DNA of 64,000 nucleotides, from the NCBI GenBank assembly GCA_963837775.1, contig CAWIOX010000034.1, forward strand, positions 1 to 64,000, written 5' to 3'. Shown here piece by piece: positions 30,118 through 38,707 of the stretch. Origin of the DNA: CAWIOX01 sp963837775. Its GTDB lineage: Bacteria; Pseudomonadota; Gammaproteobacteria; Burkholderiales; Burkholderiaceae_D. A program made the position numbers and the translations under genes. The number at the start of each line of letters is the position of its first letter. The stretch's first letter is position 1. The notes below the pieces were generated by a model. That model made no database searches. It was not told the DNA's origin and saw nothing but the letters and a program-made list of their open reading frames with translations.

Positions 30118-30786
30118 ATGTTGCAAATAAAAAATCTCAGCTACCGCTACCCCGGCGCCACAAGCGCCCAACTGTCAGTGCCGGCATTCTCGCTTGCCAA
30201 AGGTCAGCACGCGGTGCTGCTCGGCCCGTCCGGCTGCGGCAAATCCACGCTATTGCACTTGATGGCGGCGATCCTGGGTGCGCACGGCGGCAGCCTGCTG
30301 GTGGCCGGCACCGATCCGGCTGCGCTCGCGCCACGCGCGGCGGATCACTGGCGCGGCCGGACCATCGGCTTCCTGCCGCAAAAACTGGCGCTGGTCGCGA
30401 GTCTGAACGTGCGCGAAAATCTGCTGCTGGCCGCCTATGCGAACGGCCAGAACCCGGACCCGACACGCGCCGATGGATTGCTGCAGGCCCTGGGCCTGCT
30501 GGAAAAACGCCACGCCAAACCGCATCAGCTCAGCCAGGGCCAGCAGCAACGGGTCGCCATTGCACGCGCGCTGTTCAACCATCCGCAATTGCTGCTGGCC
30601 GACGAGCCTACCGCCAACCTGGATGATGCCGCCTGCATTGCAGCCATCGAGCTGCTCACCAGCCAGGCCGGCGTCGTCGGCGCCTCGCTGGTGATTGCCA
30701 CCCACGATGCGCGCGTAGTCTCGGCCTTGCCGCAAGCCAAAATACTGCGCCTCTACCCAGCTGCACCGCAACCGGAGTCCGTCTAG
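30118..30786 (+). CDS. ABC transporter ATP-binding protein, LolD/MacB type
   Basis: 222 residues. Walker A GPSGCGKST, Q-loop FLPQKLALV, signature LSQGQQQRVAIARAL, Walker B LLLADEPTANLDD, switch His in VIATHD: complete and presumably active. Belongs to the LolD/MacB/FtsE-like group that works with FtsX-type permeases rather than solute channels. Start ATG at 30118 is chosen; the frame is open from 30100 but MLQIKNLSYRYPG is the family start. Its TAG stop overlaps the GTG of the permease gene by one base. Confidence 0.92.
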   Translation: MLQIKNLSYRYPGATSAQLSVPAFSLAKGQHAVLLGPSGCGKSTLLHLMAAILGAHGGSLLVAGTDPAALAPRAADHWRGRTIGFLPQKLALVASLNVRENLLLAAYANGQNPDPTRADGLLQALGLLEKRHAKPHQLSQGQQQRVAIARALFNHPQLLLADEPTANLDDAACIAAIELLTSQAGVVGASLVIATHDARVVSALPQAKILRLYPAAPQPESV

Positions 30787-32003
30787 TGTCGCGCCTGAAT
30801 GCTGTCTCGCTGGCGCTGAAATCATTGCGCCACAAGCCGCTGTCGACCGCGCTGAACCTGCTGCTGATGGCGGTCGGCGTGGCGATGATGAGCTTCGTGC
30901 TATCGGCCTCGCGGCAACTGGAAGACGGCGCGCTGCGCGACGCGCAAGGGATCGATCTGGTGGTCGGCGCCAAAGGTTCGCCGTTGCAGCTGATCCTGTC
31001 CTCGATTTACCACATCGACATACCGACCGGCAACATACCACTGGCCGCGCAGGCGCAACTGGCACAAAACCGGCTGGTGAAAAAAGTGATCCCACTGGCG
31101 CTGGGCGACAGCTACAACGGCTTCCGCATCGTCGGCACCAACGCCGATTACGCCGCACATTACGGTGCCGCGATGGCGCAAGGCAAGTTGTTCGATGCAC
31201 CGCTGCAGGCGGTCTTCGGGGCTCAGGCGGCGGCCCGATCGCATGCCGTCGTCGGCGCCAACTTCGCCGGTTCGCACGGGCTGACGCGCGGCGGCGAAGA
31301 GCACAAGGATGCACCGTACCAGGTGGTCGGCATCCTGCAGCCGACCGGCACCGTACTCGATCGCCTGATCCTGACCCCGGTCGAATCGGTCTGGAGGGTG
31401 CATGAAATCAGCAACGGCATCGACGTCAACGATCCCGAGGAAAAAGCCGCGATGGACGCCGAACGCGAGCTGACCGCACTATTGGTGCAATACGCGTCGC
31501 CGCTGGCGGCCGTGACCATGCCGCGCATGATCAACAGCCAGCCTGCGCTGCAGGCGGCGCAGCCGGCATTCGAAGCGGCCAAGCTGTTCCGCCTGCTGGG
31601 CGTCGGCGTCGACGTGCTGCGCGGGATTGCGGCGGTGGTGCTGCTGTCGGCGGCATTGTCGATGTTTGTCGCGCTGTACAACGCGCTGGAAGAGCGCAAG
31701 GCCGATCTCGCGATCCTGCGCATGCTGGGCGCGACGCCGGCCAAACTGTTTTTGCTGCTGCTGGTCGAAGGCTTGCTGCTGGCGCTGTCAGGCGCGCTGC
31801 TGGGCTGGCTGCTGGGACATGTCGCGGTGGCAACATTGGGCTACGCGCTGTCGGCTGATCAGAATGTCCGCATCAGCGGCTGGCTGATCACCCCGGATGA
31901 AGGATGGCTGGCGCTGGTGGCAATCGGCATCGGACTGATGGCGGCGCTGATCCCGGCCTACCGCGCCTACCGCACCGACATCGCGACCACACTGGCGCAA
32001 TGA
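30786..32003 (+). CDS. FtsX-type ABC transporter permease
   Basis: 405 residues, four transmembrane segments in MacB/FtsX arrangement. One is near the N-terminus (STALNLLLMAVGVAMMSFVLS), followed by a large periplasmic domain (~residues 45-265). Three cluster at the C-terminus (GIAAVVLLSAALSMFVALY, LFLLLLVEGLLLALSGALLGWLLG, LALVAIGIGLMAALIPAYRAY). GTG start coupled to the ATPase. In Vibrio and relatives, similar ATPase/permease pairs next to DUF3299 proteins have been linked to zinc uptake (recollection); the neighbours here fit, but the substrate is inferred. Confidence 0.9.
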   Translation: MSRLNAVSLALKSLRHKPLSTALNLLLMAVGVAMMSFVLSASRQLEDGALRDAQGIDLVVGAKGSPLQLILSSIYHIDIPTGNIPLAAQAQLAQNRLVKKVIPLALGDSYNGFRIVGTNADYAAHYGAAMAQGKLFDAPLQAVFGAQAAARSHAVVGANFAGSHGLTRGGEEHKDAPYQVVGILQPTGTVLDRLILTPVESVWRVHEISNGIDVNDPEEKAAMDAERELTALLVQYASPLAAVTMPRMINSQPALQAAQPAFEAAKLFRLLGVGVDVLRGIAAVVLLSAALSMFVALYNALEERKADLAILRMLGATPAKLFLLLLVEGLLLALSGALLGWLLGHVAVATLGYALSADQNVRISGWLITPDEGWLALVAIGIGLMAALIPAYRAYRTDIATTLAQ

Positions 32004-32030
32004 ACGATTCGTTTTTTAAAGGAGCCATGC

Positions 32031-32267
32031 ATGAAATCATTACTGACTCTGTTGCTGTGCGCTGTTGCACTAGCGGCCCAGGCCAAGGAAGATCCCGAGC
32101 AGACCAAGAAAGAAATCGCGCAACACCGTGCGATTGCCGCCGCGCATGAAGCCGCCGCCAGATGCAAGGAGTCAGGCAAGGACGAAGAAATCTGCCACGC
32201 CGAACTCGCAAAAAGCTGCAAAGGGCTGGCCATCGGCAAGCTGTGCGGGATGAAACATCAGCATTAA
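32031..32267 (+). CDS. Small exported Cys/His-containing protein
   Basis: 78 residues with signal peptide MKSLLTLLLCAVALAAQA and a ~60-residue mature part rich in Lys, Glu and Ala with four cysteines (RCKESG, EICHAE, KSCKGLAIGKLCG) and C-terminal MKHQH. The Cys pairs suggest disulfides or metal binding. Good Shine-Dalgarno (AAAGGAG) 8 bases before ATG. I do not recognise a family. Between the permease and DUF3299 genes, so possibly part of the same transport system. Confidence 0.7.
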   Translation: MKSLLTLLLCAVALAAQAKEDPEQTKKEIAQHRAIAAAHEAAARCKESGKDEEICHAELAKSCKGLAIGKLCGMKHQH

Positions 32268-32286
32268 AATCCGGCTATTCGCATCA

Positions 32287-32324
32287 TGTTCTCTTGCGGC
32301 ACGTCAAGATGTCGCAAGAGAACA
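32287..32324. repeat. Perfect 12-bp hairpin between small exported protein and DUF3299 genes
   Basis: TGTTCTCTTGCG at 32287-32298 pairs with CGCAAGAGAACA at 32313-32324 across a 14-base loop. No U-run on the plus strand, so either a Rho-assisted or attenuating structure or an operator; it lies 69 bases before the DUF3299 start. Confidence 0.6.
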
Positions 32325-32392
32325 CGTATAACTTCCTGTAATACGCCGTCGTGTACCGCTATTGAGTGACGGCGCAAATTGATCGCAATCCC

Positions 32393-32911
32393 ATGAAAAC
32401 ATTCATTCGCAACATGCTTCTGCTGCTGGCCGCGCCCGCGCTGGCATTGGCCGCAACCCAGACGCCACCGGCACAAGGCGCACCGGCGCATGTACCGCCG
32501 TCCGGCGCCCCGGCGGGGCTCACCATCGTGCAGCCGCTGCAAGACATCAAGGGTGTGGTTTCCTGGAACACGCTGGCCAAGGTCAAGCAAATCAAATCGA
32601 AAGACCGCATCCTGCCGGAATTCAGCAAGGAGATCGCCGCGCTGAACGACAAGGAAGTCAAATTGCAGGGCTTCATGATGCCGCTGGAGCCGGGCGAAAA
32701 ACAAAAACATTTCCTGCTTTCAGTCAATTCGCAGAGCTGCGCCTACTGCATGCCGGCCGGCCCGGAAGGCGTGGTTGAGGTAAAAAGCAAGACCGCCATG
32801 AAATATTCGTTTGAACCGATCATTGTGTCCGGCAAGATGTCCGTCCTGAAAAATGATCCGATGGGACTGTATTACCGTTTGAGCGAGGCAACACCCGCCT
32901 CCGAGAAATAA
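32393..32911 (+). CDS. DUF3299 periplasmic protein
   Basis: 172 residues: signal peptide (MKTFIRNMLLLLAAPALALAA), Pro-rich linker, then a conserved DUF3299-type domain with VSWNTLAKVK, LNDKEVKLQGFMMPLEPGEKQKHFLLS and the Cys pair in SCAYCMPAGPEGVVEV. Such proteins are exported and often neighbour metal-linked ABC systems; biochemical role unknown. Start ATG at 32393 is chosen for the signal peptide. Last gene of the metal-linked stretch. Confidence 0.85.
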   Translation: MKTFIRNMLLLLAAPALALAATQTPPAQGAPAHVPPSGAPAGLTIVQPLQDIKGVVSWNTLAKVKQIKSKDRILPEFSKEIAALNDKEVKLQGFMMPLEPGEKQKHFLLSVNSQSCAYCMPAGPEGVVEVKSKTAMKYSFEPIIVSGKMSVLKNDPMGLYYRLSEATPASEK

Positions 32912-33128
32912 TTACCCCACACCAACAATAGTTTCCACCCGTAAAAACAATACAGGATTGTTACTGTTAATTTTCATTAAATGCAACATTTTGAATCGAA
33001 ATCCTGTCCGCAGAAAGCTTGGTTAATGATGCTTTGTGGTACCTTTAAACAACTATAAAAACATCATGCAATTGCATTATTTCCCTATAGAAACAATGCA
33101 AAAATGAACTCTTTCAGACAGGAAAAAC
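32912..33128. other. AT-rich intergenic region before the STAS-like gene
   Basis: About 215 bases. Contains a short palindrome ATGCAATTGCAT near 33066 and an AT-rich stretch likely to hold the promoter of the next gene; no gene or repeat visible. Confidence 0.35.
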
Positions 33129-34530
33129 GTGGGGATTTTCTCGCTGTTCGGCAAGAAAAATAATCGCCAGACTGCAACGTCTGCTGAGGGCGTTCGCGAT
33201 AACAGAAAAAATCCCGCGAGCAGCGCTGAGCGCATCGCCAACTCGCAAATATCGCTGCGCAATGCAGCCCGCGCCACCGCTGAAAAAATCGATGCGATTG
33301 AATCTGCGATGTCGCTGGATATGGCGATGCATACGCAGTCCGGTCAAAATTCAGAACCGGCCAGGAAAAAAATGGCCCCGGCGGCAGCGTCGGGCCGATC
33401 CGCGCAAGCGGCCGATGGCAATCCGGCCTACAACGCTACCGCCTTTCCCAACACCTTGCCGATGATGGGGGTCACCACCGAGTTTTTACTGGGCGGCGAA
33501 TCGTTTGCCAACGAAGCCCGGATCTCCGAGGCGGAGACCGCGCCTGCCGCCGAAGAAGCGGCGATCCTGTTTTCCAATGGCCAGACAGCGCTGGCGGAAC
33601 AGACCTTGCTCAATGCGATCGGGCAGGATGCGCTGGGTAATGCGGCCCAAAATACCTGGTCGATGCTGTTCGACCTGTATCGCATCACTGACCAGCAGTT
33701 GCAATTCGAACGCCTGGCGCTTGACTACCTGAACAAATTTGAAATCTCGCCGCCGGACTGGCTGAGCGAGACGTTCATCACCCCCGCCGTGCCAGCCGCA
33801 CCAGCAGATCAGACGCCGACCGTTTGCCTGGACGGCAAGCTCGATGGCGGCATCATCCAACAACTCGATCGCATCAAGAAACTGGGCGACAGTCATCCTG
33901 TGCTGCGCCTGGAATTTGGCCGCATCAGCACGGTCGATCCGGTCGGGTGCGGGCTGTTGTTGCGCGTACTGAAGGGCCTGCAACAATCCGGCCACGAACT
34001 CATTCTGGTCGGCGCATTCGAACTGGCCGAGCGCATCAGGTCAATTCTGCAAGTCGGCCGGCGCGACGAAACCGAAGCGCCGTGGATGCTGTTGCTGGAA
34101 CTGCTGCAACTGCTGCAGCGCGAGCAGGATTTCGAGGAAACCGGCATCGAATACTGCATCACCTTTGAAGTGTCGCCACCCTCGTATGAGGCGCCCAAGA
34201 CCAGGGTCATCACGATCCAGGCTGAAACGGCGTTCAATCTGGGTACGGATCCAGAGCGCTTCATGATGCCGGCAGTGATTGATGGACGCACCGAGCAGTC
34301 TGGTCTTGGCCATCAGGGAGTACGCCAGTGCGCAACTAACCGTGATTCTCGATTGTTCGCGCCTGACGCGGGTGGACTTCAATGCTACCGGACAACTTCT
34401 GAACGGGCTGATGCCACTCATTCATGCGGGAAAATCGATAGAATTCCAAAACGTCAACCATCTGATCTCGGCATTGTTCCACGCCATGGGCTTGGACAGC
34501 ATTGCCCGCATCACCCCTCGCAGAAGCTGA
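33129..34530 (+). CDS. STAS-like domain protein upstream of hslVU, frame broken near 34280
   Basis: About 466 residues. The N-terminus is basic and disordered (GIFSLFGKKNNRQ). A central segment (PTVCLDGKLDGGIIQQLDRIKKLGD, RISTVDPVGCGLLLRVLKGLQQSGHELILVG) and a C-terminal segment (AQLTVILDCSRLTRVDFNATGQLLNGLMPL, IEFQNVNHLISALFHAMGLD) both look like STAS/anti-anti-sigma folds. The usual phosphorylated Ser position is not obvious. Start GTG follows AGGAAAAAC. One extra base near 34270-34300 separates FMMPAVIDG from SSLVLAIREYASAQL; the frame then ends at 34530. Role unknown; possibly a partner-switching or scaffold protein. Confidence 0.7.
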
Positions 34531-34551
34531 ACACGACGCCATTGCAAACAT

Positions 34552-34579
34552 CTTGCAATCGGATCGCCTGACCCCATTT
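34552..34579 (+). promoter_or_regulatory. Heat-shock (sigma32) promoter for hslVU
   Basis: CTTGCAA at 34552-34558, 13-base spacer, CCCCATTT at 34572-34579. This is one mismatch from the sigma32 consensus CTTGAAA-N13-CCCCATNT, about 108 bases before the hslV start, just where heat-shock control of the protease is expected. Confidence 0.85.
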
Positions 34580-34686
34580 TTATATTCAAATCATGTCTTG
34601 TCTGCATCGACAGCGGCGCGTTGCGCCCTGCCATGTTGTCATTGCATCCGGCGTAATACCCCGTCACACCCATTTTTGAGGTCAAC

Positions 34687-35223
34687 ATGGAACAATTTCA
34701 CGGCACGACCATTCTTTCCGTGCGACGCGGCAATGTTGTCGCGCTCGGCGGCGATGGCCAGGTCACGCTCGGCAATATCGTCATGAAGGGCACCGCCCGC
34801 AAGGTGCGCAAGCTGTATCACGGCAAGGTGCTGGCCGGTTTCGCCGGCGGCACTGCCGATGCGTTCACGCTGATCGAGCGCTTCGAAGCCAAGCTGGAAA
34901 AACACCAGGGCCACCTGATGCGCGCCTCGGTCGAACTGGCCAAGGACTGGCGCACCGACCGCATGCTGCGCCGACTGGAAGCGATGCTGCTGGTGGCCGA
35001 CCGCGAATCGACGCTGGTCATCACCGGCAATGGCGACGTGCTGGAGCCGGAAGACGGCATCGGCGCGATCGGCTCCGGCGGCACCTTCGCGCAGTCGGCG
35101 GCCAAGGCCTTGCAGGAAAATACCGACCTGGCGCCGTTCGATATCGTCAAGAAATCGCTGACGATTGCCGGCGAACTCTGCATCTACACCAATCTGTCGC
35201 ACACCATCGAAACCCTGGACTGA
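34687..35223 (+). CDS. hslV: ATP-dependent protease subunit HslV
   Basis: 178 residues, normal size. Peptidase of the HslUV (ClpQY) complex. The nucleophile is the N-terminal Thr exposed after processing: MEQFHGTTILSVRRG, four or five residues longer before the Thr than in E. coli. Other family motifs: GDGQVTLGN, VMKGTARKVRKLY, GFAGGTADAFTL, LAKDWRTDRMLRRLEA, GNGDVLEPEDGIGAIGSGG. Six bases separate it from hslU. Confidence 0.98.
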   Translation: MEQFHGTTILSVRRGNVVALGGDGQVTLGNIVMKGTARKVRKLYHGKVLAGFAGGTADAFTLIERFEAKLEKHQGHLMRASVELAKDWRTDRMLRRLEAMLLVADRESTLVITGNGDVLEPEDGIGAIGSGGTFAQSAAKALQENTDLAPFDIVKKSLTIAGELCIYTNLSHTIETLD

Positions 35224-35229
35224 TCCGCC

Positions 35230-36567
35230 ATGAATATGACTCCCCAAGAAATCGTCTCCGAACTCGACAAACACGTGGTCGGCCAGGGCAGCGCCAAACG
35301 TGCGGTCGCCATCGCGCTGCGCAACCGCTGGCGCCGGCAACAGGTGGCGGAGCCGCTGCGTTACGAGATCACGCCCAAGAACATCCTGATGATCGGCCCC
35401 ACCGGCGTCGGCAAGACTGAAATCGCGCGCCGCCTGGCGAAGCTGGCCGATGCCCCGTTCATCAAGATCGAAGCCACCAAGTTCACCGAAGTCGGTTATG
35501 TCGGGCGCGATGTCGATACCATCATCCGCGACCTGGTCGATATCGGCATCAAGCAGACCCGCGAAGCGGCCACCCGCAAGGTGCGCGCGCGCGCCGAAGA
35601 CGCGGCCGAAGACCGCATCATCGACATCCTGGTGCCGCCGGCGCGCGATTTCGGCCTGCATACGCCGGCCGAGGCCGATGCGCAAAAAGGCAATGCGACG
35701 CGCCAGACTTTCCGCAAGCGCCTGCGCGAAGGCGCGCTGGACGACAACGAGATTGAAATCGAGGTGGCCGAAGCCGGGCCGCAAATGGAAATCATGGCGC
35801 CGCCCGGCATGGAAGAGATGACCGAGCAGATCAAGAGCATGTTTTCCGGCATGGGCAGCGCGCGCAAGAAATCGCGCAAGATGAAGATCCGGGATGCGAT
35901 GAAGCTGCTGATCGAGGAAGAGGCGGCCAAACTGGTCAACGACGACGACCTCAAGCAGCAGGCGATCAGCAACGTCGAGCAAAACGGCATCGTGTTCCTG
36001 GACGAGATCGACAAGATCGCGTCGCGCTCGGAAGCCGGCGGCGCCGAAGTCTCGCGCGCCGGCGTGCAGCGCGACCTGTTGCCGCTGGTCGAGGGCACCA
36101 CGGTCAATACCAAGTACGGGATGATCAAGACCGATCACATCCTGTTCATCGCGTCCGGCGCGTTCCACCTGGCCAAGCCGTCCGACCTGATTCCGGAGCT
36201 GCAGGGACGGTTCCCGATCCGGGTCGAACTGGAGTCGCTGTCGATTGCCGATTTCGAATGCATCCTGACCTCCACCGATGCCTGCCTGACCAAACAGTAC
36301 GAAGCCTTGCTGGCGACCGAGGACGTGGCGATCAGCTTCACCCCGGACGGCATCCGGCAACTGGCTGAAATCGCGTTTTCGGTCAACGAAAAGACCGAAA
36401 ACATCGGCGCCCGCCGGCTGTACACGGTGATGGAAAAGCTGCTGGAAGAGATTTCATTTTCGGCCAGCGAAACCGGCGGCAAGGTGATCTCGATCGACGC
36501 CGCGTATGTGAACGAACGGCTGGGTGCGCTGTCGGTCGACGACGATCTGGCGCGCTATATCCTGTAA
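35230..36567 (+). CDS. hslU: ATP-dependent protease ATPase subunit HslU
   Basis: 445 residues. AAA+ unfoldase feeding substrates to HslV. N-terminal VSELDKHVVGQGSAKRAVAIALRNRWRR, Walker A GPTGVGKTEIARRLA, GYVGRDVDTIIRDL pore-loop region, an intermediate domain (about residues 110-230), Walker B VFLDEIDKIA, and sensor regions GRFPIRVEL and NIGARRLYTVMEKLLEE. C-terminus LARYIL docks into HslV. Shares the sigma32 promoter with hslV. Confidence 0.98.
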   Translation: MNMTPQEIVSELDKHVVGQGSAKRAVAIALRNRWRRQQVAEPLRYEITPKNILMIGPTGVGKTEIARRLAKLADAPFIKIEATKFTEVGYVGRDVDTIIRDLVDIGIKQTREAATRKVRARAEDAAEDRIIDILVPPARDFGLHTPAEADAQKGNATRQTFRKRLREGALDDNEIEIEVAEAGPQMEIMAPPGMEEMTEQIKSMFSGMGSARKKSRKMKIRDAMKLLIEEEAAKLVNDDDLKQQAISNVEQNGIVFLDEIDKIASRSEAGGAEVSRAGVQRDLLPLVEGTTVNTKYGMIKTDHILFIASGAFHLAKPSDLIPELQGRFPIRVELESLSIADFECILTSTDACLTKQYEALLATEDVAISFTPDGIRQLAEIAFSVNEKTENIGARRLYTVMEKLLEEISFSASETGGKVISIDAAYVNERLGALSVDDDLARYIL

Positions 36568-36608
36568 GAAGTCGGCCATTCCGGCCCTCGGCAGCGCACC
36601 GGCGGCCG

Positions 36609-36692
36609 GAATATACTCTATGCAGTATAAAAATTAGCGCAATGAATATATGCGGCAGATAGTGGCTTTTAACTCATACCCCCCTATTTTCA
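36609..36692 (+). repeat. Dispersed intergenic element, copy 5 (most diverged)
   Basis: GAATATACTCTATGCAGTAT, then GCGCAATGAATATATGCGGC and CTCATACCCCCCTATTTT, in the same order and spacing as the other copies. It lies between hslU and a small basic ORF, ending 15 bases before that ORF. Confidence 0.7.
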
Positions 36693-36706
36693 GCATTCAA
36701 GGAGGC

Positions 36707-36910
36707 ATGATGGGCAAGACCCTCGGGACTCGGCAAAAACTCAACTTCCGCATCGAGCCATCGCAAAGGAATGTGAAACCGCGCAGCCCGCTGCTGCCGC
36801 CGTCGCTTCAGCCCAACAAAAACGGGACGCCGCATACCAATCCCAAGCAAGCGAAAACAGCAGAAACGGCTCCCGACCAGGCGCCGGGAAAAAAACTTCC
36901 TAATTCCTGA
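36707..36910 (+). CDS. Small basic protein, unknown
   Basis: 67 residues, rich in Lys, Arg, Pro and Asn (GKTLGTRQKLNFRIEPSQRN...), no signal peptide, probably disordered. Supported mainly by a very strong Shine-Dalgarno (AAGGAGG) just before ATG 36707 (a second ATG follows at 36710). Its last 11 bases overlap the end of convergent gspC. I recognise no family; it could be a small nucleic-acid-binding protein, but that is a guess. Confidence 0.5.
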   Translation: MMGKTLGTRQKLNFRIEPSQRNVKPRSPLLPPSLQPNKNGTPHTNPKQAKTAETAPDQAPGKKLPNS

Positions 36911-37466
36911 CATCGGCCGCCGGCGGCACCTCGCTCTCCGGTCCGGCTCTGGGACGCGTCATCGCCTCCGGCATCACGGACAACACCGGCGCTGGCAGCG
37001 TCGCCGGAGGTGCCGCTGGCACCACCGCTACCGGGGCACGGCTGGCAGCATCGACGCTGGTCTGCCCCTTCGCGCTTTCCGGCAGCTCGACCCGCTTGAT
37101 CACGCCCGCATCCGACAGCAACACATACTGCCCATGCACTTCCTTGACGCTCACGCCCGGCAGCACTTCGGCGCCGATCGCGATCGCCTGCGCCGGCTTG
37201 CCATCGGCCGACAGAATCGCGACGCTTTCCCGCGCCACATCGGCCACGATCACGCCTTTCAGCAGGAAATTGCTGGCGACCGCGACACTGGCATTGCCGC
37301 CGAACAGGCCCAGCGCGGCTTCGATCCCGATCACCGGCTGGCTCGCCTGCGGCGGCGCCGCCACCGGGCGCACCGCAGGCTTGAACAAAGCCATCGCCCA
37401 GTAGGCGCTGGCCGCGCACAGCGCGATAAACAAGACAAAACTGGTCAACTCGGGCAAGCGCTTCAT
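36900..37466 (-). CDS. gspC: Type II secretion protein GspC
   Basis: 188 residues. Short cytoplasmic N-terminus, one membrane anchor (FVLFIALCAASAYWAMALF), then a homology-region domain (ASNFLLKGVIVADVARESVAILSADGKPAQAIAIGAEVLPGVSVKEV) and a Pro/Ala-rich tail; no PDZ domain. GspC links the inner-membrane platform to the secretin. Last gene of the operon, 18 bases after gspF; in many other clusters gspC is placed first or beside gspD. Confidence 0.88.
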   Translation of the reverse strand: MKRLPELTSFVLFIALCAASAYWAMALFKPAVRPVAAPPQASQPVIGIEAALGLFGGNASVAVASNFLLKGVIVADVARESVAILSADGKPAQAIAIGAEVLPGVSVKEVHGQYVLLSDAGVIKRVELPESAKGQTSVDAASRAPVAVVPAAPPATLPAPVLSVMPEAMTRPRAGPESEVPPAADVRN

Positions 37467-37484
37467 TTCAGTCCTTTTGACAAC

Positions 37485-38705
37485 TTAATGCACCAACTGA
37501 TTGATTTCGATGATCGGCATCAGCACCGCCAGCACGATCAGCAGCACCACCACCCCCATCGCCAGAATCAGCGCCGGTTCCAGCAGGCCGGCAATGATCA
37601 GGGTGCGGCGTTCCAGATCCTGCTCCTGCGCGCTGGCGGCGCGCTCCAGCATCGCCGGCAGTTCGCCGGTGGCTTCGCCGGCGCGGATCATGTGGATCAG
37701 CATCGGCGGGAAGTGCTTGCGGGCCGACAGCGCGCGCGCCAGGCTGACCCCTTCGCGCACCGCAGCGGCAGCTTCCTCGACCTGTTCCCGCATCGCGACG
37801 TTGGACAGGGTGTCGCGACTGGTTTGCAGAGCGCGCAGGATAGGCACGCCGGAACCGATCGTGATGGCCAGCGTGCTGGCGAAACGCGAGGTATTCAGGC
37901 TGCGCTCGAATTTGCCGTACAGCGGCGCGGTCAGCAGCCAGCTGTGCCAGCGGTGCTTGGTCACCGGATTCTTCAACGCGGTGCGCCAGGCGAAACCCAG
38001 CCCGATCACGGCCAGCAACACGAACACGCCGTAATTCCGCACAAAATCGGACACCGCCAGCATCATTACCGTCAGCAAAGGCAGTTTCTGCTTGGTATTG
38101 GCGAACACCGAAACGATTTGCGGCACCACATAGGTGAGCAAGAAAATCACGATCGAAAATGCGACCACCGTCACGATGGCCGGATAGGTGAAGGCCAGTT
38201 TCACCTTCTGCACCAGCGCATTGCGCCGCTCGACGAAATCGGCCAGCCGCGACAGCACGCGCGACAGCTGGCCGATTTGCTCGCCGGAGGCGACCAGCGC
38301 CCGGTAAATATCGGCAAAATCGCGCGGGTGTTGCGACAAGGCATCCGACAGCGAGGCGCCGCCCATCACTTCGGAGCGGATCGAGGCGACCAGGTCGCGC
38401 ATGTACGTGCGTTCAGCCTGCTCCAGCAGCGCCGAAAACGCCTGTTCCAGCGGCAGGCTGGCCTCCAGCAGGCTGGCCAGCTGACGGGTGAAGAGCGCCA
38501 GCTCGTTGCTGGACAGGCGCTCGCCGAAGCGGCGGCGCTTGTGCTGGCCGGCGGCATCGACCTGGGTCGAGATCAGGTCGACTGCAATCGGCGTCAGCCC
38601 CTGCAGCCGCAAATCGGCGCGCGCGGCACGCGCGCTGTCGGCGTTGACCACGCCTTTTCTGGCAGTGCCGACCGCATCGACGGCTTCGTAACGGAAGGCC
38701 GACAC
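37485..38705 (-). CDS. gspF: Type II secretion inner-membrane platform protein GspF
   Basis: 406 residues. Two GspF domains, each with a helical bundle and membrane segments (FTYPAIVTVVAFSIVIFLLTYVVPQ; VFVLLAVIGLGFAW; ALILAMGVVVLLIVLAVLMPI). Typical motifs TRQLASLLEASLPLEQAF and ARALSARKHFPPMLIHMIRAGEATGEL. Start GTG at 38705 (VSAFRYEAVD) overlaps no other gene and lies two bases from the gspE stop. Confidence 0.95.
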   Translation of the reverse strand: MSAFRYEAVDAVGTARKGVVNADSARAARADLRLQGLTPIAVDLISTQVDAAGQHKRRRFGERLSSNELALFTRQLASLLEASLPLEQAFSALLEQAERTYMRDLVASIRSEVMGGASLSDALSQHPRDFADIYRALVASGEQIGQLSRVLSRLADFVERRNALVQKVKLAFTYPAIVTVVAFSIVIFLLTYVVPQIVSVFANTKQKLPLLTVMMLAVSDFVRNYGVFVLLAVIGLGFAWRTALKNPVTKHRWHSWLLTAPLYGKFERSLNTSRFASTLAITIGSGVPILRALQTSRDTLSNVAMREQVEEAAAAVREGVSLARALSARKHFPPMLIHMIRAGEATGELPAMLERAASAQEQDLERRTLIIAGLLEPALILAMGVVVLLIVLAVLMPIIEINQLVH

Positions 38706-38707
38706 GA

